Part shown: positions 33,118-42,584 of the stretch, one piece after another
Layout: every line of letters starts with the position of its first letter
Numbering within the stretch: position 1 is the stretch's first letter
NCBI GenBank assembly: GCA_020852755.1
Contig: JADZAF010000325.1
Location: 1-64,000 of the forward strand
Direction: 5' to 3'
From: Bryobacterales bacterium
GTDB lineage: Bacteria > Acidobacteriota > Terriglobia > Bryobacterales > Bryobacteraceae
DNA length: 64,000 bases
Translations under genes and position numbers: made by a program
Notes under the pieces: generated by a model
The model's database searches: none
Told to the model about the DNA's origin: nothing
What the model saw: the letters and a program-made list of their open reading frames with translations, nothing else

Positions 33118-34301
33118 CCATCTGCTCCACCGAGTTCCCTCCGGGACCCGGCGGGATCGGCACCCACGCGCACCAGCTGGCCGTTCATCTGCAGTGCCGG
33201 GGATGGGAAGTGCTGGTGCTTTCGCCGCAGGATTTCGCCTCCGAGGAGGAGATCGCGGAGTTCAACCGGCGCCAGCCGTTCGAGATGATCCGTCTGCGGC
33301 GGAAGGGGAATTCCCTGGCGTTCGCGGGCTATCGCCTCGCGGTGCTGGCCCGGGTGCTGCGGCGCTCCGCGGTCGACCTGGTGGCGGCCACCGGAGATGG
33401 CGCCCTGTACCTTTCGGCCCTGGCCGGCGTGGTCCGGCCGGCGCCGCTCGTGGCGGTGGAGCACGGCCGCGTGCCGCAGGGGCCGGAGCGCAAGCTGAAG
33501 CGCTGGGCGCTGCGACGCGCCCGCCGGGTGATCGCAGTGAGCGACTACACCCGTCAGAACGCGCTGGCGATGGGCGCCGCTCCCGCCGGAAGCTGCACCA
33601 TTCACAACGGGGCGGACGCCGATTACTTCACCGTCCTGCCGGCCGACGAAGTGCGCCGGCTGCGCGCCCGGCTGGGACTCGAGGGCAAGCGGGTCCTGCT
33701 CACCGTGGGCAACGTGACGCCTCGCAAGGGCCAGGACATTGTGATCCGGGCGCTGCCGCGCATCCTGGAGCGCCTGCCGGATACGCACTACGTGGCGGCC
33801 GGACTGCCAACCATGAAGGCCGAGTGCGCGGCGCTGGCCGCGCGGTTGGGCGTTGCCGGCCATGTGCATTTTCCAGGACGCATTTCGCGCTGCGAGCTGC
33901 TGGAATGGCTGAACTGCTGCGACCTGTTCGTGATGACCAGCCGGCATGCCGGCGACCAGTTCGAAGGTTTCGGCATCTCCGTGGTTGAGGCGGCGCTCTG
34001 CGGCAAGACGGCGGTGGTTTCGGCCAACTCCGGGCTGCTGGAAGCCGTCGTGGACGGCGTGACCGGTGTGGCCGTTCCGGAGGGCGATTCCGCGGCGGTC
34101 GCGGCAGCGGTAGTGGACCTGCTGAGCGACGGCCACAGGCGAGCGCGGATGGAAGAGGCGGCTCGGCGCCGGGCGCTCTCCGAGCTGACCTGGCGGCGCA
34201 GCGCCTGCCAGTACGACCGGATCTTCCGTGAACTGGTCGGGCGCGGCCCGGCCCCCTGCTGCGTGCCGACCGGCGCGGCCCCCCGGGCCTCCGAAAGATG
34301 A
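33108..34301 (+). CDS. GT4-family glycosyltransferase
   Basis: A 397-residue GT-B enzyme. The GTG at 33108 (VRIAICSTEFPPGPGGIGTH) overlaps the previous gene by 10 bases and gives the expected start with the Gly-rich acceptor loop. The longer open frame upstream is within the GT2 gene. The C-terminal domain has VLLTVGNVTPRKGQDIVI and FEGFGISVVEAALCGKTAVV with E-x7-E. A C-terminal low-complexity tail (RGPAPCCVPTGAAPRASER) is not part of the fold. The ATGA overlap with the next gene indicates coupling. Confidence 0.9.
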   Translation: MRIAICSTEFPPGPGGIGTHAHQLAVHLQCRGWEVLVLSPQDFASEEEIAEFNRRQPFEMIRLRRKGNSLAFAGYRLAVLARVLRRSAVDLVAATGDGALYLSALAGVVRPAPLVAVEHGRVPQGPERKLKRWALRRARRVIAVSDYTRQNALAMGAAPAGSCTIHNGADADYFTVLPADEVRRLRARLGLEGKRVLLTVGNVTPRKGQDIVIRALPRILERLPDTHYVAAGLPTMKAECAALAARLGVAGHVHFPGRISRCELLEWLNCCDLFVMTSRHAGDQFEGFGISVVEAALCGKTAVVSANSGLLEAVVDGVTGVAVPEGDSAAVAAAVVDLLSDGHRRARMEEAARRRALSELTWRRSACQYDRIFRELVGRGPAPCCVPTGAAPRASER

Positions 34302-35485
34302 GATTCCTGATCGTCTCCCACACGCCTCATTTCCGCTCCGAGGGCGGCCTGGTAGGTTGGGGACCCACAGTTCGCGAGATCGACCGCCTGGCGGAGTTGT
34401 TCGACGAAGTCGTGCACCTGGCCCCGCTCCTGCCCGGACCCGCGCCGGCGAGTTCCTTGCCCTATCGCTCGGAGAGGGTGCGGGTCCGGACGGTACGCGC
34501 GTCGGGCGGGGATGGCTGGCCCGCCAAGCTGGGCATTGTGAGGGCCTGGCCCGAATACGCCGCGGCCGTGTGGCGCGAGCTGAAGAGGGCCGACGCCGTG
34601 CAAGTGCGCTGCCCGGCCAACATCAGCCTGTTGGCCTCGCTGCTGCTGGCCTTTGCGAAGCGTCCGGCCCGGCGTTGGATCAAGTACGCGGGAAATTGGG
34701 CGCCCGAGGGACGCGAGAGCTGGTCTTACGCTTTTCAGCGGCGGTGGCTGCGGGGAACCCTGCATCGCGCCGCCGTCACCGTGAATGGGAACTGGTCCGG
34801 CCAGCCGGGCCATGTTCATTCGTTTCTGAACCCTTGCCTTACTGCGGAGGAAGCCGCGGGCGCTCGTGACATGGTCCGCCAGAAGCAACTGGGGGAGCCG
34901 GTACGGCTGCTGTACGTGGGCCGCCTGGAGCGCCCCAAGGGCGTGGAGCGCTGCATCGGAATCCTGGAGCGGCTGGTACAACGGCGAATCCCCGCGGAGA
35001 TGGATCTTGTCGGCGACGGGCCGGAGCGCAGCGCGTTCGTGCGGATGGCGAACTGGCGAGGCCTGCGGGACCAGGTGCATTTTCACGGCTGGCTGCCGCG
35101 CACGGCCCTGGCGCCCCTTTATGCCAAGGCCCATTTCACCTTGTTCCCGGCCACCAGCAGCGAGGGATGGCCGAAGGTCCTGAGCGAGGGCATGGCCTAC
35201 GGCGCAGTGCCGCTGGCGGGTTCGGTCAGCAGCATTCCGCAGTATCTGGAAGAATTCCAGACCGGCCGGGCGCACCCTCCCCTGAATCTGGACGAGTTCG
35301 TCTCTTCGATCGCCTGGTATCTCGCGCACCCCTCCGAGTGGGAGCGCGAATCGGCGAATGGGATGGCCGCCGCCGGCCGGTTCACTTACGACCACTATGT
35401 GGAGCGGGTGCGCGCGCTGCTGGACATTGCCGGCAAGCCCCATCCGGGCCAGGCGCTGGACGCGGCCGCCCCGCTGCGGAGTTGA
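34298..35485 (+). CDS. GT4-family glycosyltransferase
   Basis: A 395-residue GT-B enzyme. It begins MRFLIVSHTPHFRSEGGLVG with the Gly loop GWGPTVREIDRLAELFDEV. The donor half has RLLYVGRLERPKGVERCIGI and the motif SSEGWPKVLSEGMAYGAVPL, a variant of E-x7-E. The 'RSEGGLVGWGPTVREID' opening is a form found in several polysaccharide GT4 enzymes. No helix. Start coupled by ATGA. Confidence 0.88.
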   Translation: MRFLIVSHTPHFRSEGGLVGWGPTVREIDRLAELFDEVVHLAPLLPGPAPASSLPYRSERVRVRTVRASGGDGWPAKLGIVRAWPEYAAAVWRELKRADAVQVRCPANISLLASLLLAFAKRPARRWIKYAGNWAPEGRESWSYAFQRRWLRGTLHRAAVTVNGNWSGQPGHVHSFLNPCLTAEEAAGARDMVRQKQLGEPVRLLYVGRLERPKGVERCIGILERLVQRRIPAEMDLVGDGPERSAFVRMANWRGLRDQVHFHGWLPRTALAPLYAKAHFTLFPATSSEGWPKVLSEGMAYGAVPLAGSVSSIPQYLEEFQTGRAHPPLNLDEFVSSIAWYLAHPSEWERESANGMAAAGRFTYDHYVERVRALLDIAGKPHPGQALDAAAPLRS

Positions 35486-35492
35486 AAACGCT

Positions 35493-36674
35493 GTGACAGG
35501 CGCATCCTGCTACCGTTTTGTGATCGGAACTCCGGGCGGGGACCGCGCCATTCCCCGCTATTTTCACGAACTGGGCGGCAAGCTGGCGGCCCGCGGCCAC
35601 CGGGTGGTCCTGCTGACCGAGCCCCGCCGCGGGGAACACCGGGACAACGGGCTGAGAATTGAGCAATGGCCCTCCAAGCGGCCTGTCCGCCTGCGCGACG
35701 CCCGGTTCTTCTCCGAGCTGGTGAACCGCTACCGGCCCGATTGCGTGATCTCCAACTTCGCGGCGAGCAACGTCATGATGATCGTGGCCGCCTTCCACCG
35801 GGTACCGTGCCGGATCGATTGGTATCACACCCTGAGCGGCCAGATCGGGCTGGACCTGAGCGGGGCGCTGCGGAAGATGAACGGCCGCCTGCAGCAGGCT
35901 CGCAAGCGCCTGGTGTACCGGCTTGCGACTCACGTGGTGGCGAACACCCGCTGCGCGGAGGCCGACCTGCAGTGCGTTTTCGGCGTGCCGGCGGGGCGGA
36001 CGCACGTCCTCCATTACGCGATTCCGGATCCCCTGGAGACCGCGGGAGCGGACGGCGCCGCGGAGCGCGCCCCTTTTCGCATCGTTTGTCCGGGAAGACT
36101 GGACCACTCCAAGGGCCAGGCAGAGGCCATCCGGGCGGCGGCCCTGCTCCTCCCGCGTTTTCCGGGGATCGAGATTCACTTCCTGGGCGATGGACCCTGC
36201 CGGGACGAGTATATCAGCCTGGCCCGCGAGCTGGGCGTCCTGCACCGCTGCTGTTTCCGCGGCGCGGTGCCGCTGAGAGAAGTGCTTCGGACCATGCGCA
36301 CTTCCGCCCTGACCCTGGTCCCCAGCCGCAGTGAAGCGTTCGGGCTGGTGAACATCGAATCCATGGCGGTGGGAACTCCGGTGGTTGCGTCCAGAACGGG
36401 CGGAGTCTCCGAAGTGGTGCGCCACGGCCAGGACGGCCTGCTGGTTCCCCCCGGGGACCCCGGGGCGATCGCGGCGGCGGTGGAAACGCTGCTGGCCGAG
36501 CCGCTGCTTCGCGAACGGATGGGCGCGCAGGCGCGCCGCCATTTTCTGACCGAATTCGACGTGCGCAGCGCGCTTGAGAGTCAGTGCCGGTGGCTGGAGC
36601 AGACTGTGGGATCGCGCACCCGCGGCGCGGTGACGGCCGGCGGCTGGCTGCAACCTCACAAGGAGAGCCACTGA
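35493..36674 (+). CDS. GT4-family glycosyltransferase
   Basis: A 393-residue GT-B enzyme with GTG start at 35493 (VTGASCYRFVIGTPGGDRAI), 7 bases after the previous stop. The ATG at 35358 upstream in frame falls well inside the previous gene. Acceptor side: GTPGGDRAIPRYFHELGGKL. Donor side: FRIVCPGRLDHSKGQAEAIR and SRSEAFGLVNIESMAVGTPVV with E-x7-E. The order of blocks is like PimA/MshA-type enzymes. Specificity unknown. Confidence 0.9.
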   Translation: MTGASCYRFVIGTPGGDRAIPRYFHELGGKLAARGHRVVLLTEPRRGEHRDNGLRIEQWPSKRPVRLRDARFFSELVNRYRPDCVISNFAASNVMMIVAAFHRVPCRIDWYHTLSGQIGLDLSGALRKMNGRLQQARKRLVYRLATHVVANTRCAEADLQCVFGVPAGRTHVLHYAIPDPLETAGADGAAERAPFRIVCPGRLDHSKGQAEAIRAAALLLPRFPGIEIHFLGDGPCRDEYISLARELGVLHRCCFRGAVPLREVLRTMRTSALTLVPSRSEAFGLVNIESMAVGTPVVASRTGGVSEVVRHGQDGLLVPPGDPGAIAAAVETLLAEPLLRERMGAQARRHFLTEFDVRSALESQCRWLEQTVGSRTRGAVTAGGWLQPHKESH

Positions 36675-36677
36675 GGC

Positions 36678-38369
36678 GTGACCGGCCTGGTCGAGATCGT
36701 CCGGCAGAACCCCAAGCTGGCGGCCTACGTGGCCGTCATGGCGCCGCTGCTCACCCTAGTCCTGTTGAAGCCGAAAACCGGCGCGCACTGGTTCGCCCGG
36801 TTGGAAGCCCGGCTGGCGGCGCTGGCCGGCCGGCAGCGGACCGTGGTGTTTCTGATGTTTCTGACCGGTCTTGCGGGCAGCACCCTGGCCGGCCTGGTGG
36901 CCGGAGTGCCGGCGCCCCGCGGACACGACGAATTCAGCTACGCGCTGGCCGGCGACACCTTCGCCTCGGGACGCGTGACCAATCCGCCGCATCCGATGTG
37001 GATTCATTTCGAGAGTTTCCATATCATCCAGCAGCCCACTTACATGTCCAAGTATCCTCCGGGTAACGGACTATTACTCGCGCTGGGCCAGGTCCTGACC
37101 GGCACACAGGCCTCGGGACTTTGGCTGGGCGCGGGCCTGCTCTGCGCCGCGATGACCTGGATGTTACAAGCCTGGTTTTCGCCTTCCTGGGCTCTGTTCG
37201 GAGGCGCCGCGGCGGCTCTCCACTTCGGCATCTACAGTTATTGGACGCAGACGTACTGGGGCGGCGCGCTGGCCTGCGTGGGGGGCGCGCTGGTGCTGGG
37301 CGCGGCGCGGCGAATCACCGATGATCCGCGGCCGGCCGGCGCGCTGTGGCTGGGCTCAGGCCTGGCAATTCTGGCCAATACCAGGCCGTTCGAAGGGTTG
37401 GCGCTCAGCCTGCCGGTAGCAGCGATCCTGTCGGTCTGGGCGCTGCGCCAGCGCCGCTTTCCCCTGGGCCTGCTGCTGCGGCGGTGCGGCGCGCCTCTGC
37501 TGCTGGTCCTGGCTCTGACGGGCGGCGCCATGGCCTACTATAACCACCGGGTCACCGGCAATTCCCTGCGCATCCCGTACCAGGTCTACGCGAGCACCTA
37601 TGACACCATTTCGGCCATCGGCCGGAAGGTGGATGCCGGGCGGGTCTACCGCAACTCTTCCATGCAGGCCTACTACGGCGGCTGGGTTGAGGCGTCGAAA
37701 CGCCAGGAAACGGGATGGATGCGCCTCTGGCGGGATGTGCGCTACCGGGCCGAGGTGATCTGGGACTACTACATCGGGCCGGTTTTCACCCTGCCGCTGC
37801 TGCTGTCGCCGGCTGCCGCGGGTCAGCCTTGGATCGCCGTGGCCTGGGCGGCCATGGCCTTCTTCCTCGCCTTTCTGACCCTCTCCACCTGGATGACCGC
37901 CCAGTACATCGCACCAGCCACCGGCCTCATCTGGATCCTGATGCTGGCCGGCGCACAGAGACTCAAGGGGTTGAAGTGGCGGGGCAGGCCGCTGGGCCTC
38001 CTCTACCTCCGGGCGATCCCGGCCGCCCTGCTGGTGTTGCTGGCATTCCGCGTCGCCCAGCCCAGGCTCTTTCCGCGCATTCAGTGGATCGACCAAAAAA
38101 TGCGGATCCAGCGAGCGCTGGAGGCCAGCGGGCAACGGCACCTGGTGGTAGTGCGCTACGGTCCGCGGCACTCGAACTCGCGCGAATGGGTGTACAACCG
38201 GGCCGATATCGACGGCGCGCCGGTGGTCTGGGCGCATGACCTGGGACCGGAGGAGAACGCCCGCCTGCTGGCGTACATGAAAGGCCGGAAAGCCTGGCTG
38301 CTGGAGGCGGACGCCCGGGTCCCCGAACTCCGGCCCTTTCCCGATGTGACGGAAACCGCGCGGAAGTAA
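36678..38369 (+). CDS. GT-C-like polytopic membrane protein with soluble C-terminal tail
   Basis: A 563-residue protein, GTG start 3 bases after the previous stop. It has about ten helices. The first large outer loop has RGHDEFSYALAGDTFASGRV, an Asp-Glu pair in the position of the catalytic acid of GT-C enzymes, and MSKYPPGNGLLLALGQVLTG. A tail of about 100 residues (HLVVVRYGPRHSNSREWVYN, then IDGAPVVWAHDLG) is probably outside the membrane. The protein at 58682 shares D-E-F/V-x-Y, A-S-G-R, the R-P-F/L-x-G block and the same kind of tail, so they are paralogs. Likely a lipid-linked-sugar transferase, but it is not a standard GT39 and function is inferred. Confidence 0.75.
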   Translation: MTGLVEIVRQNPKLAAYVAVMAPLLTLVLLKPKTGAHWFARLEARLAALAGRQRTVVFLMFLTGLAGSTLAGLVAGVPAPRGHDEFSYALAGDTFASGRVTNPPHPMWIHFESFHIIQQPTYMSKYPPGNGLLLALGQVLTGTQASGLWLGAGLLCAAMTWMLQAWFSPSWALFGGAAAALHFGIYSYWTQTYWGGALACVGGALVLGAARRITDDPRPAGALWLGSGLAILANTRPFEGLALSLPVAAILSVWALRQRRFPLGLLLRRCGAPLLLVLALTGGAMAYYNHRVTGNSLRIPYQVYASTYDTISAIGRKVDAGRVYRNSSMQAYYGGWVEASKRQETGWMRLWRDVRYRAEVIWDYYIGPVFTLPLLLSPAAAGQPWIAVAWAAMAFFLAFLTLSTWMTAQYIAPATGLIWILMLAGAQRLKGLKWRGRPLGLLYLRAIPAALLVLLAFRVAQPRLFPRIQWIDQKMRIQRALEASGQRHLVVVRYGPRHSNSREWVYNRADIDGAPVVWAHDLGPEENARLLAYMKGRKAWLLEADARVPELRPFPDVTETARK

Positions 38370-38372
38370 GTT

Positions 38373-39779
38373 ATGTTTAACCTGCTGCTTTTGTTGTCGG
38401 CTTCTTACTGGTACTGCCTCCCGCTGATCAAACAACGGCTTGTGGGCTACAGCGAATTCCGTCTGTACGACGTGCTCCTCGCGGTCCTGATCCTGATCCT
38501 GGCGACCCGGTACCGCCGCCCGCTCAAGGCATTCTTCGAGCAGGACGGGCCGGGTAAGTGGCTGCTGAAATTCTGTATTTGGGCCAGCATCACTTATGTC
38601 GTGACAGTAATTTGGTCGCTTTCCAGCAGGAATGTAACCTGGATCATGGTGAGCGCCATTTACCTGTTCCACCTGTGGGGCTTCGTGCTGGCCTATGCCG
38701 CCTTCCGCATCTTCGTGCGCAATCAGCGGCAGTGCCTGCGCCTGCTGGACCTGTTTCTCCTCCTGGGCGCGATCCAGGCCCTGATCATCTGCCTGCAGAG
38801 CATCGGGGTGGTTCCGCGCCTCTGGAGTGAGCTCTACGACGTGTACGGGACCAAGACCTATTCGGGCACCTTGGGGCCCAACCGGGTGATGCCGGGCCTG
38901 TCCATGATGCTTCTGCTGGCTGTCGCCGGCGCATACTGGCGCAATATGCGGGCGGTGGGCAGCGGCCGGCTGTTACTGGCCCTGGGGTCCGCCGGCATCG
39001 GGCTGCTTGCGCTGGGCGTCACCGGATCGCGCACCGCCTGGGTCGTTTTTGCCGCTTTCTGCCTGCTTTCGTTTCTCATTGCCAGGCGGCAGCAGGCCGG
39101 AATGCTGGCGCTGGGCGTGGTGGTGGCGGCGCTGCTGGTGGTGGCGGGGCCGGACTCGATCAAGCAGCGCTTTGTCGAGATGTACCGCTGGAAGCTGTCC
39201 GACAAGCTGTCCCAGACGGACGACAGCAGTCTCACCGGCCAGATCCGGGCGGTGGACGCCGGCCGGCTGGATATCTGGAAGAAAGGAGCGGGCGGACTGC
39301 TGTCCCACCCCTGGCTCATACCGTTCGGGGCGGGCTTCAACAACCGCTATGCCCTGAACCAGGGCGACTCGCCGCATAACATGTACCTGACCCTGGTTAC
39401 CGAACTGGGATTGCTGGGCCTGTACCTCTATTTGCGCTGGCTGCACGCCATCTGGGTGGAGAGCCGCGCCCGCCTCGCGCTCGGGGCCAGGGCGGCGCGG
39501 GTGAGCAAGCGGGTCTTTCTGCCGGTGGACATGAAGGCCCTGCTCGCCGCCATGGCGTTCGGGCTGGTAAGCGGCGAACTGCTCTACATCTACCGGCCCA
39601 CCTTCTCCCTGTTGGGCATCTTTCTGTTCCTGTGCGCGGTCCTGAACCACCCCGCCATGATGAGCCCGGCGCTGGACCGCCTGCAGCGCGCAGCCCGGAG
39701 CAGATCCCTGGCGGGTTGGGCAGACACCCGCGTGGCAGACTTCCCGGGCGTCGCGCACGCTTTGCCGCAATCGAGATAG
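38373..39779 (+). CDS. O-antigen ligase/polymerase-like membrane protein (Wzy/WaaL family)
   Basis: A 468-residue protein with 10-12 helices. The Wzy_C signature is present: VTGSRTAWVVFAAFCLLSFL, then a long outer loop with FGAGFNNRYALNQGDSPHNM and YLTLVTELGLLGLYLYLR. The His in S-P-H-N is the conserved catalytic residue. A cytoplasmic tail of about 50 residues ends the protein. It either polymerises repeat units outside the membrane or ligates the glycan to an acceptor. Since the cluster also has an ABC exporter, a ligase or a block-joining role is as likely as a classical polymerase. Confidence 0.85.
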   Translation: MFNLLLLLSASYWYCLPLIKQRLVGYSEFRLYDVLLAVLILILATRYRRPLKAFFEQDGPGKWLLKFCIWASITYVVTVIWSLSSRNVTWIMVSAIYLFHLWGFVLAYAAFRIFVRNQRQCLRLLDLFLLLGAIQALIICLQSIGVVPRLWSELYDVYGTKTYSGTLGPNRVMPGLSMMLLLAVAGAYWRNMRAVGSGRLLLALGSAGIGLLALGVTGSRTAWVVFAAFCLLSFLIARRQQAGMLALGVVVAALLVVAGPDSIKQRFVEMYRWKLSDKLSQTDDSSLTGQIRAVDAGRLDIWKKGAGGLLSHPWLIPFGAGFNNRYALNQGDSPHNMYLTLVTELGLLGLYLYLRWLHAIWVESRARLALGARAARVSKRVFLPVDMKALLAAMAFGLVSGELLYIYRPTFSLLGIFLFLCAVLNHPAMMSPALDRLQRAARSRSLAGWADTRVADFPGVAHALPQSR

Positions 39780-39782
39780 TCC

Positions 39783-40529
39783 ATGCCGCTACCTGACGAC
39801 GCCCGGCCGCGTTTTGCGGTCATCATCCCCGCGCACAACGAGGGGCGCAGCATTGCCGGAGTCCTCCGCCGGATCGGAGAGGTCGTGCCGGACGCCGCGG
39901 TGGTCGTGATCAACGATGGCTCCCGCGACGATACGGCCGAAAGGGCGGCGGAACTCGGGGCAACCGTAATCAGTCTGCCCTTCAACATGGGTTACGGCGC
40001 GGCCCTCCATACCGGCCTGATGTGGGCCTTGCGCAAGCAGATGCGGGCGGCCGTGACCATGGACGCCGACGGGCAGCACGAACCTTCCGACATTCCCCGG
40101 TTGCTGGCCCCGGTCCTGGCCGGCGACGCCGATATCACCCTGGGCAGCCGCTATCTTCCCGAGAGCCGCTGCTACCGGGTCTCGGGTCTGCGCCGGGCTG
40201 CGTCGTGGGGATTCGCGGCGCTTCTCTCGTTTCTTACCGGCAAGAAGCTCACCGACACCACCACCGGCTTTCAGTGCCTGGGCTCCGCCGTCCTGGAGCA
40301 ATGGGTCACTCTGCCGGACTTTCCGGAGAAGACGCCGGATGCGGACCTGATCCTGTATTCGCACCTGCGCGGCTTCCGCGTGCTGGAAGTCGCTGTGCAA
40401 ATGCACGAAGACGAAGGCAGGGACTCCATGCACGGTCCCCTGAAGTCCCTCTTCTACGCACCCAAGATGCTGGTAGCCATTCTGGGCATCCTGCTGGCGC
40501 AGCCCTCCTTCCGGAGGGCCGGGAAGTAG
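39783..40529 (+). CDS. GT2-family glycosyltransferase, DPM1/polyprenyl-phosphate type
   Basis: A 248-residue GT-A enzyme without membrane helices. It has FAVIIPAHNEGRSIAGVLRR, VVVINDGSRDDTAERAAELG and VTMDADGQHEPSDIPRLL with the D-x-D site, then LGSRYLPESRCYRVSGLRR. This is the pattern of dolichol/polyprenyl-phosphate sugar synthases. The next gene encodes a DUF2304-like membrane protein, a pair that occurs together widely. It may make the polyprenyl-phosphate sugar used by the GT-C proteins of this cluster. Confidence 0.9.
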   Translation: MPLPDDARPRFAVIIPAHNEGRSIAGVLRRIGEVVPDAAVVVINDGSRDDTAERAAELGATVISLPFNMGYGAALHTGLMWALRKQMRAAVTMDADGQHEPSDIPRLLAPVLAGDADITLGSRYLPESRCYRVSGLRRAASWGFAALLSFLTGKKLTDTTTGFQCLGSAVLEQWVTLPDFPEKTPDADLILYSHLRGFRVLEVAVQMHEDEGRDSMHGPLKSLFYAPKMLVAILGILLAQPSFRRAGK

Positions 40530-40530
40530 C

Positions 40531-40902
40531 ATGCCGCCGGTGATGGAGATGGGCAGCATCTCGCCGCAGGCCCGGATTTTCCTGCTGGCCTGCGGGCTCT
40601 TCCTTTGCTTCTGGGCGCTGCGGCGCGCCCGCGAGCGCTCACTGCTGGTGTCCATGTGCTCGCTGTTCATCAGTATCGGGGTGGGAATGCTGTTGTTTGC
40701 CACCTTTCCCCGGTTCTTCGACCGGATCTCCTACCTGGTGGGGATCAAGTACCCCCCGCTGCTGTACCTGATTGTGGGGCTGTTGATTTTCATGGTTCTG
40801 ACCGCCCATCTGGCGTCACGGCTCTCGCTGGTGGACCAGCGCTGCCGCCGCCTGGCTCAGGAACTGGCTCTGCTGAACTCCAGCCGGCGGGGTGAGGAAT
40901 GA
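40531..40902 (+). CDS. DUF2304-like small membrane protein
   Basis: A 123-residue protein with three hydrophobic helices (about 13-28, 37-56 and 70-88) and a short amphipathic, coiled-coil-like C-terminus (SRLSLVDQRCRRLAQELALL), the layout of DUF2304 proteins. These are almost always encoded directly after a DPM1-like GT2, as here (one base after the stop). The role is unproven. It may anchor the GT2 to the membrane or help the sugar lipid to flip. It overlaps the next gene by 4 bases. Confidence 0.8.
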   Translation: MPPVMEMGSISPQARIFLLACGLFLCFWALRRARERSLLVSMCSLFISIGVGMLLFATFPRFFDRISYLVGIKYPPLLYLIVGLLIFMVLTAHLASRLSLVDQRCRRLAQELALLNSSRRGEE

Positions 40903-42584
40903 GCGCGGCCGTGATGGCAGGGCCGCTCTCCCGCGCCCAGGAGCATTCGGCCGTGCGCGAGCCGGGACGCTTGCGAGCCCGGCTCGCCTTTCTTGCCTTC
41001 GCCCTGGCCGTGACCCTGGGGTTCTTCTGGGAGGGCCGGCAGGCCGATTTCTCCCAGATCAGCGGAGACCAGGTCAACATCCTGACCATCTGTGTCAAGA
41101 AGGATCATCCGGAACTGCTGAAAGGCGATGCCATTGCCGGGGATCCGCGCAGCACCGCTTACTACACGCCGCTGTTCGTGGACCTGGTCCGGCTGCTTTC
41201 CCGGCCGGGTCACGAATACCTGCGGGGTCTCAACATCCTGCTGGCGGTCACCAGCCTGATTTACATGGCGGGCTGGTACGCGCTGTTTGAATCCTGGGCG
41301 GGCCCCTGGCTGGCGGGCGTGCTGTCGTTCTTTTCGCGCGGGATCCTCTGGCCTCCCGGAAATGAGCTGTGGGGCGTGGCGGGGCTCTGGACCATGGTGC
41401 CGCGGACGCTGTTTCTGGCCCTGCTGCCCTGGGTGCTCTGGTTGTGGATCCGGCACCGCGGGTCCTGGAGGGGCTGGCCGGCGGCGGCCCTGGGGGCCGG
41501 ACTGCTGGTCAACGTCCACCCGCTCAGCGGGGCCTGCGTGATCGCGGCCCTGGCGGCGGCCGAGATGGCCTGGGCGCTCAGCGACGGCGCCGGCTGGCGG
41601 CGGGCTGCGCGGCGCTCGGTGGCCGGACTCGTCCTGATGCTGGCCGGCATGAGCCCGTATCTCTGGACGTACTTTTCGGGTCTCGGAGATGCTTCGTCCG
41701 TGGACAGCGCGAGTCTGCAGCAGGCCTTGAGCATGCGCATGCCCGGCTTCCTCCTGGATCCGCTGCGGTACCTGAAGATGTGGTTCCGTTTGAAGTGGCT
41801 GGTGCTGTTGCTGGGACCCTGGCTGGGATGCGTGCTGTTGAGGCGGCGCCTCCGGCGCCATCGCGGAATGCTGGCCGCGCTGGCCGTGTTCTCCGCCTCC
41901 TGCATGGCGGTTGCGGGGATGGCCCATGGCGTCGAAGCCCTGCTGGGGCGCCTCGGGGTTGAGGTTCACTTCGCCTTTCAACTGGTTCGGGCCGGAAAGT
42001 ACGTGCTGGCGCCCTCATTGATTGTCCTGTCGCTTTGTGTAGCCGCGGCCTCCACCTGGCTGAGCCGGCGCTTCCCCTGGGGCAGGACGGCCGTGATCGC
42101 GCTCTCAGGGATCGTACTGGTGTTGACGCTCTTCGCGCGCCAGCCGGTTTTCCGCGGGGTTCCGGTTCTCGGCGACGATGTGGCCCGGTTCTTGTGGCCG
42201 GCCTGGGTTCCTCCCCGCCCGCTCAACGTCTGGTTCGGCCAGAACATGGAACCCGTGCTCGCATGGATTCGCGGCAACACGGACGTGGATGCGAAGTTCG
42301 CCGGGCCGGGCCTGATCCGGGTGGGGGCCATGCGCTCCGTCATCCACGATTGGGTGGGAGCCGGGATGCTGGTGGAAGGCAATCCCCGGGCCTTCGTCGA
42401 GGCAGCCCGCCGGCAGGCGATGCTGCGCAGCGGCACCGCGGGCGATCCGTGGTTTGCCAAACGCCTGTTCGAATCCTGGGGCGCGGATTACTGGGTGACC
42501 CCGGCGGTTCTCCCGGGTGAGAATCCCGTCTTTTCCAGCCGCGGCTGGAACGTCTACCGGCTGTATCCGGGAGCGAAGCTGTGA
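40899..42584 (+). CDS. Polytopic membrane protein, GT-C-like
   Basis: A 561-residue protein with about ten helices and a soluble C-terminal part of about 120 residues. After the first helix an outer loop contains ISGDQVNILTICVKKDHPEL and STAYYTPLFVDLVRLLSRPG. Asp in S-G-D-Q is a candidate catalytic acid. The tail ends with ADYWVTPAVLPGENPVFSSR and a W-N-V-Y-R-L segment, as in many unnamed acidobacterial GT-C-like proteins. It is less like the proteins at 36678 and 58682 than they are like each other. It follows the DPM1/DUF2304 pair, whose lipid-linked sugar it might use. Confidence 0.65.
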   Translation: MSAAVMAGPLSRAQEHSAVREPGRLRARLAFLAFALAVTLGFFWEGRQADFSQISGDQVNILTICVKKDHPELLKGDAIAGDPRSTAYYTPLFVDLVRLLSRPGHEYLRGLNILLAVTSLIYMAGWYALFESWAGPWLAGVLSFFSRGILWPPGNELWGVAGLWTMVPRTLFLALLPWVLWLWIRHRGSWRGWPAAALGAGLLVNVHPLSGACVIAALAAAEMAWALSDGAGWRRAARRSVAGLVLMLAGMSPYLWTYFSGLGDASSVDSASLQQALSMRMPGFLLDPLRYLKMWFRLKWLVLLLGPWLGCVLLRRRLRRHRGMLAALAVFSASCMAVAGMAHGVEALLGRLGVEVHFAFQLVRAGKYVLAPSLIVLSLCVAAASTWLSRRFPWGRTAVIALSGIVLVLTLFARQPVFRGVPVLGDDVARFLWPAWVPPRPLNVWFGQNMEPVLAWIRGNTDVDAKFAGPGLIRVGAMRSVIHDWVGAGMLVEGNPRAFVEAARRQAMLRSGTAGDPWFAKRLFESWGADYWVTPAVLPGENPVFSSRGWNVYRLYPGAKL